A stretch of DNA of 5,880 nucleotides. It comes from Prevotellaceae bacterium. GTDB taxonomy: Bacteria; Bacteroidota; Bacteroidia; Bacteroidales; Bacteroidaceae. Both the position numbers and the translations under genes were made by a program. Shown here in pieces: positions 1 through 5,155 of the stretch (position 1 is its first letter; every line of letters starts with the position of its first letter). The notes beneath the pieces are model-generated. The model did no database searches, was not told the origin of the DNA, and saw only the letters and a list, made by a program, of their open reading frames with translations. The stretch spans positions 1-5,880 of the forward strand of contig JAFLUS010000136.1 in the NCBI GenBank assembly GCA_022508685.1. The letters run 5' to 3'.

Positions 1-106
1 CAACAACATAACTAGTGCTATTCATTTTGCATTGAGCCGTATAATCATATGCAAAGGCTGCAAAAGATATCATACAGCAAGTAAATAAAATAAAAAACTT
101 TTTCAT
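1..106 (-). CDS. N-terminal fragment of a secreted protein of unknown function (partial)
   Basis: Read leftward from an ATG at 106-104, an open frame runs off the left edge of the window (35 codons plus one base). It begins with two lysines after Met, then a hydrophobic stretch (FFILFTCCMISFAAFA) and an Ala-Phe-Ala site at residues 17-19, followed by YDYTAQCKMNSTSYVV. This is a textbook signal peptide with a likely signal-peptidase-I cut after residue 19, so the product should be exported to the periplasm or beyond. The LFTC stretch is a poor lipobox because Thr precedes Cys, so a lipoprotein is less likely. The mature part is too short to identify a family. The region before the ATG is very A/T-rich, as usual for Bacteroidetes starts. 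A candidate promoter lies about 320 bp upstream at 430-458. It is divergent from the 957-5880 gene cluster. Confidence 0.72.
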   Translation of the reverse strand, partial: MKKFFILFTCCMISFAAFAYDYTAQCKMNSTSYVV

Positions 107-157
107 AAAAATTAATTGTTTGTCAATTATAATAAAGTAATTAATGCTTGTCCTTCA

Positions 158-174
158 ATGAACCCTGTGTTCAT
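158..174. repeat. Small perfect inverted repeat
   Basis: ATGAAC at 158-163 and GTTCAT at 169-174 are perfect complements around a 5-base spacer (CCTGT). It lies between the leftward secreted-protein gene and the large nested inverted repeat. If the leftward promoter at 430-458 is real, this hairpin would sit in the 5' untranslated RNA about 50 bases before the start codon. No T-tract follows on either strand, so it is not a terminator. It could be an operator half-site pair or chance. Confidence 0.3.
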
Positions 175-184
175 GTACGTGCAC

Positions 185-395
185 AAAAAAGCGCGGACAA
201 AACTCTGTTATATTATCCATTGAGGTCTTCGACTACCTTTCTATCCAATATTTGAGTAGAGCCCACGCACGGAGCGTGAGCGTTTTTGCTTTACTCTTGG
301 ATAGAATTGAAAGTGTCGAAGTTTCAATGGTTAAGAATATCAGCGTAACGCTTTTCCAATATGTTCAAGGTGCACGCATTAAGCGCACTTTTTTT
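185..395. ncRNA. Candidate structured RNA: nested long imperfect hairpin (leader or small RNA)
   Basis: The core at 217-330 folds back on itself. CCATTGA (217-223) pairs with 324-330, CTTCGAC (227-233) with 315-321, TTCTATCCAA (239-248) with 297-306, and GAGTAGAGC (254-262) with 288-296 (one G-T). A small apical hairpin, CACGC/GCGTG, lies at 264-268/274-278. Outside this, AAAAAAGCGC (185-194) can pair with GCGC (383-386) and TTTTTT (389-394). No reading frame explains the symmetry. The strand is unclear. The rightward strand has a terminator-like hairpin with T7 at its end, while the leftward strand has the better promoter (430-458) and ends in T6 on that strand. Possibilities are a leader of the leftward gene, a free small RNA (a long hairpin with internal loops recalls 6S RNA), or a miniature mobile-element remnant. 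I could not match it to a named family. Confidence 0.38.
367..395 (+). terminator. Terminator-like hairpin with T7 tract
   Basis: On the rightward strand AAGGTG (367-372) pairs with CACTTT (386-391, one G-T), and CGC (375-377) pairs with GCG (383-385), with a two-base CA bulge and an ATTAA loop. Seven T residues follow at 389-395. The shape is that of a weak intrinsic terminator, but no rightward gene precedes it. It would therefore have to end a non-coding transcript from the 185-360 region. The same GCGC and T bases can instead pair with AAAAAAGCGC at 185-194, so the two folds exclude each other. Confidence 0.3.
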
Positions 396-583
396 ATCTC
401 ATAGGCTATCGCATTTTAACTTTACGTTGCAAATATACGGAATAAATCTGATTTCAATATACAGTTTATATAAAAATATGAGCAATCATTCACTTTTTTG
501 ATAGCATATCCATTGAATTTCATTCACCTCTCGAGCACGTGTACATATAGTATAAGGATGGATGGCGAAGGACGGAACATGCA
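396..583. other. A/T-rich intergenic stretch without a recognisable gene
   Basis: Apart from the leftward promoter candidate at 430-458, I see nothing firm here. The open frames that cross it begin with TTG codons, have no plausible protein character and run into the repeat block. It separates the nested hairpin from the palindrome chain. Confidence 0.6.
430..458 (-). promoter_or_regulatory. Candidate Bacteroidetes-type promoter facing left
   Basis: Read on the reverse strand, 437-430 is TATATTTG, a full match to the Bacteroidetes -7 consensus TAnnTTTG. An ATTG at 458-455 could be the -33 element (consensus TTTG), but the 17-base spacer is slightly shorter than usual. Transcription would start near 420-425 and run left through the large hairpin to the secreted-protein gene at 106, giving a leader of roughly 315 bases. 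It is the only full match to the -7 consensus that I found in the non-coding part of the window, on either strand. Confidence 0.42.
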
Positions 584-674
584 GTTCATGGCATTGCGAA
601 GCATAGTCAGCAACGCCGAAGAGGAAAGTTTTTGCTTCTGCGAAATAAAGTTCACGGCGTTGAAGAGAAAAGTT
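584..674. repeat. Degenerate direct and inverted repeats leading into the main palindrome
   Basis: Three relationships are visible. GAAGAGGAAAGTT (618-630) recurs as GAAGAGAAAAGTT (662-674), a 12/13 match with a 44-bp period. CAACGCCG (611-618) is the exact inverted complement of CGGCGTTG (655-662). GTTCATGGCATTG (584-596) resembles GTTCACGGCGTTG (650-662), 11/13. The GTTCA...GAA pattern is also the pattern of the cleaner 21-bp units just downstream. The stretch therefore looks like an older, decayed part of the same repeat family. Confidence 0.55.
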
Positions 675-764
675 ACGTTCACAGTGCGAATGATACTGTT
701 CACAATGTGAATGCTACCGTTCACAATGTGAACGTTACTGTTCGCAGTGTGAACGTAACTTTTC
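667..764. repeat. 98-bp near-perfect palindrome
   Basis: The 17 bases at 667-683 (G then AAAAGTTACGTTCACA) are the exact reverse complement of 748-764. Moving inward, 685-690 pairs with 741-746, 694-695 with 736-737, 698-704 with 727-733 and 706-711 with 720-725, and G713 pairs with C718. Only a few mismatches or G-T pairs interrupt, and the loop is CTAC at 714-717. DNA this symmetric can extrude a cruciform, and its RNA would form a stem of about 47 pairs. It contains the four 21-bp repeats as nested smaller palindromes. No coding function explains it. It may be a REP/BIME-like element, a cluster of dimeric regulator sites or a mobile-element remnant. Confidence 0.85.
674..756. repeat. Four tandem 21-bp units, each an odd-centred palindrome
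   Basis: Units start at 674 (20 bp, one base short), 694, 715 and 736. The consensus is TAC, then an optional Y, then GTTCRCARTGYGAAYG and one variable base. The third unit contains the perfect 15-mer GTTCACAATGTGAAC (719-733), with 7-base arms around a central A. The core alternates TTCACA and TGTGAA. Units 2, 3 and 4 differ from each other at only a few bases. The 21-bp period equals two helical turns, so all cores face the same side of the DNA, as expected for co-operative binding of a dimer. A 7-residue repeat in the overlapping open frame is a by-product of this period. Confidence 0.85.
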
Positions 765-853
765 GTCGCGACAAAAACAACTTTGTTTTGCCGTTGAAGA
801 AACTATTCTTCGGACTTCGCCCCATTTTCTGTTGCGGAATGCCGAAATGGGCG
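765..853. repeat. Run of short palindromes continuing the chain
   Basis: Directly after the big palindrome come GTCGCGAC (765-772, perfect 8-mer), AAAACAA/TTGTTTT (774-780 with 783-789), GAAGAA/TTCTTC (796-801 with 806-811, loop ACTA) and CGCCCATTT/AAATGGGCG (818-827, with C820 bulged, paired with 845-853). Each is modest alone. Four end-to-end inverted repeats next to a 98-bp palindrome are unlikely to be random and suggest a transcribed, folded RNA or a composite intergenic repeat. Confidence 0.5.
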
Positions 854-918
854 TTTATAGGAGGTTTTGTGCGTTTTTGGCAGATTTTTGCGGAAAAATG
901 CGCGTGCATGAAAAAAAA
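854..918 (+). other. Phased A/T tracts upstream of the operon
   Basis: T-tracts at 854-856, 865-868, 874-878 and 885-889, and A-tracts at 894-898 and 911-918, have centres roughly one or two helical turns apart. ATTTTT/AAAAAT (884-889 with 894-899) is also a small perfect hairpin with loop GCGG. Such phasing can curve DNA at a promoter. No clear TAnnTTTG box was found here, so the operon promoter itself is not located. The nearest resemblance is GATTTTTG at 883-890. Confidence 0.3.
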
Positions 919-926
919 TGTGTAAC

Positions 927-939
927 TTCGCAGTGTGAC
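927..939 (+). promoter_or_regulatory. Isolated copy of the 21-bp repeat core just before the operon
   Basis: TTCGCAGTGTGA at 927-938 is identical over 12 bases to the core of the fourth tandem unit (741-752). It is preceded by TAACT (923-927), similar to the TTACTG before that unit. It lies 17 bp before the ATG at 957, a typical place for an operator or a leader RNA element. It may bind whatever recognises the array, or may be a stray fragment of the repeat. Confidence 0.4.
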
Positions 940-956
940 TAAAAGCCGATAGCGAT

Positions 957-1721
957 ATGAAGGACAGCGACAGCATTGTCATCATTCCGACTTATAACGA
1001 ACGAGAGAATATTGAGAAAATCATCCGTGCGGTGTTTGCCCTCGACAAGGTGTTCCACATTCTCGTCGTCGACGACGGGTCGCCCGACGGAACGGCGGAC
1101 ATCGTGAAGGGGCTGATGGCGACGGAGTTTGCCGACCGACTTTTCATCGTGGAACGCAGCGGAAAGTTGGGACTGGGTACGGCGTATATTGCCGGGTTCA
1201 AGTGGGGACTGGAGCGGGGTTACGACTACATTTTCGAAATGGATGCCGACTTCTCGCACGACCCGAAGGACTTGCCGCGACTCTACAGCGCGTGTGCCGA
1301 CGAGGGCTACGACCTCGCCATCGGTTCGCGCTACATCAGCGGGGTGAACGTGGTGAACTGGCCCATGGGGCGGGTGCTGATGTCGTATTTCGCATCGAAG
1401 TATGTGCGGATGGTGACGGGGTTCCACGTGAAGGACACGACGGCGGGTTTCAAATGCTATCGTCGGCGCGTGCTCGAGACGATTGACCTCGATGCCATAC
1501 GCTTCAAAGGCTACGGCTTTCAGATTGAAATGAAATATACGACCTACAAGTGCGGCTTCCGCATCAAGGAAGTTCCCGTCATCTTTGTCAACCGCGTGGA
1601 AGGCACGTCCAAAATGAGCAGCGGCATTTTCTCCGAAGCCTTTTGGGGCGTGATGCGGTTGCGATGGGACGGATGGTTCAGAAAATATCCTCAAGCCAAC
1701 CATGAAGACAATCATCAATAA
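957..1721 (+). CDS. Polyprenol-phosphate mannosyltransferase (GT2, Dpm1-like)
   Basis: This 254-residue enzyme should transfer a sugar, typically mannose from GDP-mannose, to a polyprenyl phosphate at the inner face of the cytoplasmic membrane. The product is a lipid-linked donor for glycosylation outside the cytoplasm. The GT-A fold of family GT2 is clear: PTYNE (11-15), VVDDGSPDGT (37-46), GLGTAY (72-77), the metal-binding MDADFSHDP (95-103), KDTTAGFKCY (159-168) and GYGFQIEM (185-192). There are no C-terminal membrane helices or GtrA domain, so it is the soluble, Dpm1-type form, and its length is normal for that type. The sugar could be glucose or another hexose, which motifs alone cannot settle. 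The ATG at 957 places PTYNE at the usual distance from the start. No Shine-Dalgarno sequence is seen. Its last 20 bp overlap pyrC, and it is the first gene of the cluster. Confidence 0.92.
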   Translation: MKDSDSIVIIPTYNERENIEKIIRAVFALDKVFHILVVDDGSPDGTADIVKGLMATEFADRLFIVERSGKLGLGTAYIAGFKWGLERGYDYIFEMDADFSHDPKDLPRLYSACADEGYDLAIGSRYISGVNVVNWPMGRVLMSYFASKYVRMVTGFHVKDTTAGFKCYRRRVLETIDLDAIRFKGYGFQIEMKYTTYKCGFRIKEVPVIFVNRVEGTSKMSSGIFSEAFWGVMRLRWDGWFRKYPQANHEDNHQ

Positions 1722-3054
1722 CGCGACCATCGTCAACGAGGGTCGGCAGTGGGTAGGCGCCGTCGTCATTGACGGCGAATGCATCGCCGACGTGTTCGAC
1801 AGCCCCGTTGCCGACGTGTCGGACTACGACCAAGTGGTCGACGCGACAGGGCTCTATCTCTTGCCCGGCGTCATCGACGACCACGTGCACTTTCGCGAAC
1901 CGGGACTGACGCACAAAGCCGACATCGCGACCGAAAGCCGCACGGCTGCGGCAGGCGGTGTCACGTCGTTCATGGACATGCCCAACACGGTGCCGCAGAC
2001 GACGACACTGGAACTGCTGGAAGAAAAATTTACGTTGGCACGCGAAAGCAGCCGTGTGAACTACTCCTTCTTCTTCGGCGCCACGAACGACAATGCCGCT
2101 CTCCTCACCCAACTCGACCCGACGCGAGTGCCCGGCGTCAAGGTGTTCATGGGCAGCAGCACGGGAGGAATGCTCGTCGACAACGACGTGACCCTGCGCC
2201 AAATCTTCGAGACTTCGCCTCTGCTCATCATGACCCACTGCGAAGACACAGCCATCATCGAGCGGAACATCGAACAATTCCGCAAGAAATATAAGGGACA
2301 GAACGACTTTCCGGTGCGCTACCACAGCCGCATCCGAAGCGTGGAAGCCTGCTATGCCGCCACGGAATGTGCCGTGCGGCTGGCTCGCGAGACGGGTGCA
2401 CGACTGCACGTGGCACACGTGTCGAGCGAGCGCGAACTGACGCTCTTCAGCGACGACACCGACGTGACGCGCAAGCAAATCACAGCCGAAGCCGTCATTG
2501 CCCACCTCATGTTCAGCAGCGAAGACTACGACCATCTCGGTTCACGCATCAAGTGCAATCCGGCAGTGAAGACGGTGGAAGACCGCGAAGCACTGCGCGA
2601 AGCACTGGCGACGGGAGAAATCGACATCGTCGCTACCGACCATGCGCCCCACATGCTGCGAGAGAAGGAAGGCGGAGCCTTGCGTGCCGCTTCCGGAATG
2701 CCCATGATACAATTCTCGCTCGTCGCCATGCTGGAACTGAGCGACCAAGGCTACGTGACGCCCGAGCGCGTGGTGCAACTCATGAGCCACAACCCGGCGT
2801 TGCTCTACCGCATCGACCGCCGCGGCTTCATCCGCAAAGGCTACTATGCCGACCTCGTGCTGGTAGACCCCGAAGCCAACTGGCAGGTGCTGACGGGTCG
2901 CTACTACACCAAGTGCGGCTGGACGCCGATGGACGAGCGCACCTTCAAATGGAGAGTGCGACGCACGTTTGTCAACGGCATGACGGCATACAGCGACGGC
3001 ATCGTCGTCGACGGCATACGCGGCATGGAACTGAAGTTCAACCCTGCCGACTGA
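1702..3054 (+). CDS. pyrC: Dihydroorotase
   Basis: The enzyme closes N-carbamoyl-L-aspartate to dihydroorotate, the third step of UMP synthesis, in the cytoplasm. The 450-residue amidohydrolase barrel carries the full metal-site set: DDHVHFREPGL with His61, His63 and substrate-binding Arg65; Lys147 in VKVFMGSS, likely the carboxylated bridging lysine; His179 in THCED; His236/His239 in LHVAHVSS; and Asp313 in ATDHAPH. The NPAVK motif (286-290) precedes the last of these. The length and motif spelling fit the long dihydroorotase type found in Bacteroidetes rather than the roughly 350-residue E. coli PyrC. All catalytic positions are present, so it should be active. Allantoinase or dihydropyrimidinase are relatives, but HVHFREPGL and NPAVK favour dihydroorotase. 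The start (MKTIINNATIV) is the expected first strand of the small beta domain, so the 20-bp overlap with the preceding gene is real and suggests translational coupling. Confidence 0.95.
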   Translation: MKTIINNATIVNEGRQWVGAVVIDGECIADVFDSPVADVSDYDQVVDATGLYLLPGVIDDHVHFREPGLTHKADIATESRTAAAGGVTSFMDMPNTVPQTTTLELLEEKFTLARESSRVNYSFFFGATNDNAALLTQLDPTRVPGVKVFMGSSTGGMLVDNDVTLRQIFETSPLLIMTHCEDTAIIERNIEQFRKKYKGQNDFPVRYHSRIRSVEACYAATECAVRLARETGARLHVAHVSSERELTLFSDDTDVTRKQITAEAVIAHLMFSSEDYDHLGSRIKCNPAVKTVEDREALREALATGEIDIVATDHAPHMLREKEGGALRAASGMPMIQFSLVAMLELSDQGYVTPERVVQLMSHNPALLYRIDRRGFIRKGYYADLVLVDPEANWQVLTGRYYTKCGWTPMDERTFKWRVRRTFVNGMTAYSDGIVVDGIRGMELKFNPAD

Positions 3055-3057
3055 CGG

Positions 3058-3888
3058 ATGGTGCACGACCGAACGTATGCCGTTGCCGACCTCGTCGGGT
3101 ACGTGAACTGGGCATATTTCCTCCATGCGTGGCACATGCCGCAGAACGACCATGCGGCAACGGGTGAAACCCGCAATCTGCAGGCCGATGCACGGCGCGT
3201 GCTCGACCGACTTGCCGACAGCATGGTCATCCGCACGCGAGTGGCGGTGCTGCCCGCAAATGCCGACGGCGACGACATCGTGCTCTGTCTCGACGACGAA
3301 ACGGAACTGCGGCTGCCGATGCTCCGCCAACAGACGCCCGACGCCGAAGGGTACTGCCGCTGTCTTGCCGACTACGTGATGCCGCAGAAGAAGAACGAAC
3401 GCGACACCGTCGGTGTGTTTGCCACATCCGTCGCATCGTCAGTGCCGCCGTGTCAGACGGGCGACGACTACGAATTGCTGTTGCGGCAGACGCTCTGCGA
3501 CCGACTGGCGGAAGCCGCAGCCGAACGTCTGCACGAGGAAGTGCGGACAAAGTTGTGGGGATATGCTCCCGCCGAGCAACTCAGCATGGCAGAACTGCAC
3601 GCCGAGAAGTTTCAAGGCATCCGACCTGCAGTGGGTTATCCATCGCTGCCCGACATGTCGCTGAACTTTCTGCTCGATGCCGTGTTGGACTTTTCGCAAA
3701 TCGGCGTGCGGCTCACCGAACACGGAATGATGCAACCCCACGCATCGGTGAGCGGACTGATGCTCGCCCACCCACAGGCTCGCTACTTCGCCGTAGGCAG
3801 GATTTCGGAAGAGCAACTCGCCGACTACGCACGGCGACGGCACATGGCGGTCGGCACGATGCGGAAGTTCTTGGCTGCCAACCTATGA
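3058..3888 (+). CDS. Stand-alone MetH activation-domain protein (AdoMet-dependent cobalamin reactivation)
   Basis: All 276 residues align with the C-terminal activation domain of cobalamin-dependent methionine synthase (E. coli MetH about 944-1223, compared from memory). There are no homocysteine, folate or cobalamin-binding domains. Shared blocks include YVNWAYFLHAW (15-25), LPANADGDDI (65-74), DDYELLL (136-142), DRLAEAAAERLHEEVR (148-163), WGYAP (167-171), QGIRPAVGYPSLPD (186-199), LTEHGMMQPHASVSG (219-233), HPQARYFAVGRI (238-249) and DYARRRHM (256-263). AdoMet contacts kept are Glu152 (E1097), Glu183 (E1128), Arg189 (R1134), Tyr194 (Y1139) and Tyr243 (Y1189). The exception is Asn17, where E. 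coli has Asp946. In the family, this domain holds AdoMet while oxidised cob(II)alamin is reduced and remethylated. Thermotoga maritima TM0269 is a precedent for a free-standing version. The likely partner is a MetH encoded elsewhere without this domain. The ATG lies 3 bp after the pyrC stop. Confidence 0.9.
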   Translation: MVHDRTYAVADLVGYVNWAYFLHAWHMPQNDHAATGETRNLQADARRVLDRLADSMVIRTRVAVLPANADGDDIVLCLDDETELRLPMLRQQTPDAEGYCRCLADYVMPQKKNERDTVGVFATSVASSVPPCQTGDDYELLLRQTLCDRLAEAAAERLHEEVRTKLWGYAPAEQLSMAELHAEKFQGIRPAVGYPSLPDMSLNFLLDAVLDFSQIGVRLTEHGMMQPHASVSGLMLAHPQARYFAVGRISEEQLADYARRRHMAVGTMRKFLAANL

Positions 3889-3929
3889 CGATGCACACCT
3901 CATGATGTTGAACGATAATAATAGAATCA

Positions 3930-5135
3930 GTGTTATTTAGAATACTTATCCTCCTGTTCGTCCTGCTCATCGTTCCCGATGTGTACATGTACAGCGTATA
4001 TGTGCGCCGATGGACACGTCGGTGGGTATGGCGGCTGCTGACGTTCCTTCCCTCCGTCCTGCTGTTGCTGTACATGCTGTGGGTGCTGCACAGCGACGAC
4101 ATGCACGTGGAAAATCAGGTGAAGGTCGGCCGGTTCATGGTCATATTCCTTGCCGTCACCGTGCCTCGCTTTCTCTTTACACTGATTGACGCACTCGGAC
4201 TGTTGGGACGCGGACTCTACCGACGCACCGTGCGCATCGTGGCAATGACGGTCGCCCTGTTCGCCCTCATCGTGCTCGGATATGGCTACTTCATCGGCCG
4301 CCACCGCTATGTGGTGAATGAACAGACCATCTATTTCGACAACCTCCCGAAGGCATTCGACGGATACCGCATCGCGCATTTTTCAGACCTGCATATCGGT
4401 ACGTTCAGCGACAATCATCAAGACGACATCGCCACCATCGTGCACTTGCTCAACAGCCTCAAGTGCGACGCGATATTGTTTACCGGCGACTTGGTCAATT
4501 ACGAATCACGCGAAACGGACGGCTATCGTCGCCTGCTCAGCAGTCTGAAGGCGACCGATGGCGTTGTCGCCGTCATGGGCAACCATGATTATAGCATGTA
4601 CATCAAGACGTTGACGCCCGAAATGATACGTGCCGACGTGGCAGAACTGCAACACCGCGAACGCAGTTATGGTTGGCATCTGCTGTTGAACGAAAACCGC
4701 ATCGTCCGGCGTGGCAACGACTCCATAGCCTTTATAGGGACGGAGAACGACGGCAACCCGCCATTCCCGCGTCTGGGCAACCTTGCCGTCGCCACGAAAG
4801 GACTGCATGGCGTGATGCGTGCCGACGACAAGGCAAATGCCGCAGCCCCCTCGCACACATTCTCTATCCTGCTGACGCACGACCCGACGCACTGGCGGCG
4901 CAACGTAGTGCCGGAAACCCACATCGACCTCACGCTCTCGGGACACACCCATGCCGGGCAGTTCAAAGTATTCGGGTGGTCGCCCGTCTCGCCCGTTTAC
5001 GGCGAATGGTCGGGCATCTACAAGGACGGCACGCAAGTGCTGAACGTCACCGACGGCATCGGTGCCGTGATGTTCCCCTTCCGCTTCGGCGCATGGCCCG
5101 AAATCGACGTCATCACGCTTCGGCGTTCACATTGA
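3930..5135 (+). CDS. Membrane-anchored calcineurin-like metallophosphoesterase
   Basis: This protein of 401 residues has about four hydrophobic segments (residues 2-19, 38-54, 69-90, 103-122), then a two-metal phosphoesterase domain. Motifs in order are SDLHIG (Asp153, His155), GDLVNYE (Asp187), MGNHDYSMY (Asn218, His219), LLTHDPTHW (His317) and SGHTHAGQ (His339, His341). This is the full metal and catalytic set of the YkuE/YaeI-type metallophosphoesterases, so it should be active. The substrate is unknown; a membrane lipid or a nucleotide-linked phosphodiester is plausible. The start is GTG at 3930: the frame is closed by TGA at 3909-3911, no ATG lies between, and the next Met (residue 20) would remove the first helix. 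There is no Shine-Dalgarno sequence, only an A-rich stretch. It lies 41 bp after the MetH activation gene and 20 bp before the acyltransferase. Confidence 0.9.
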   Translation: MLFRILILLFVLLIVPDVYMYSVYVRRWTRRWVWRLLTFLPSVLLLLYMLWVLHSDDMHVENQVKVGRFMVIFLAVTVPRFLFTLIDALGLLGRGLYRRTVRIVAMTVALFALIVLGYGYFIGRHRYVVNEQTIYFDNLPKAFDGYRIAHFSDLHIGTFSDNHQDDIATIVHLLNSLKCDAILFTGDLVNYESRETDGYRRLLSSLKATDGVVAVMGNHDYSMYIKTLTPEMIRADVAELQHRERSYGWHLLLNENRIVRRGNDSIAFIGTENDGNPPFPRLGNLAVATKGLHGVMRADDKANAAAPSHTFSILLTHDPTHWRRNVVPETHIDLTLSGHTHAGQFKVFGWSPVSPVYGEWSGIYKDGTQVLNVTDGIGAVMFPFRFGAWPEIDVITLRRSH

Positions 5136-5155
5136 TTTTATCCCATTCCTATCGT

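Noticed and set aside
185..395. Cobalamin or SAM riboswitch linked to the MetH activation gene
   Set aside because: I see no B12-box or SAM-box conserved bases, and the structure is far from that gene and more plausibly on the leftward transcript.
498..710. 70-codon rightward open frame from a TTG
   Set aside because: There is no ATG start and no recognisable domain. It ends inside the repeat array in a different frame from the other candidate.
667..764. CRISPR array
   Set aside because: The units are contiguous 21-mers with no unique spacers and no cas genes nearby.
667..764. CRP/FNR operator cluster
   Set aside because: TGTGA and TCACA occur, but the half-site spacing is wrong (one base inside a unit, ten between units, rather than six), so no specific regulator can be named.
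632..925. 97-codon open frame with a 7-residue repeat (VNxTVHN-like) over the palindrome block
   Set aside because: It starts at TTG, and the peptide repeat is just the 21-bp DNA repeat read in frame. Frames on the opposite strand give similar repeats, and the rest has no protein-like motif.
908..925. Five-codon ORF (MKKNV) before the GT2 gene as a regulatory leader peptide
   Set aside because: It is too short and lacks regulatory codons or a terminator/antiterminator pair between it and position 957.
939..1784. 281-codon open frame on the reverse strand across the GT2 gene, and similar ones across pyrC and the MetH activation gene
   Set aside because: These mirror the codon bias of well-identified rightward genes. 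They are rich in His and Arg and have no family motifs.
2367..3167. 266-codon rightward frame overlapping pyrC
   Set aside because: It is Arg/His-rich low-complexity translation out of frame with an intact pyrC, so it is a by-product of G+C-rich codons.
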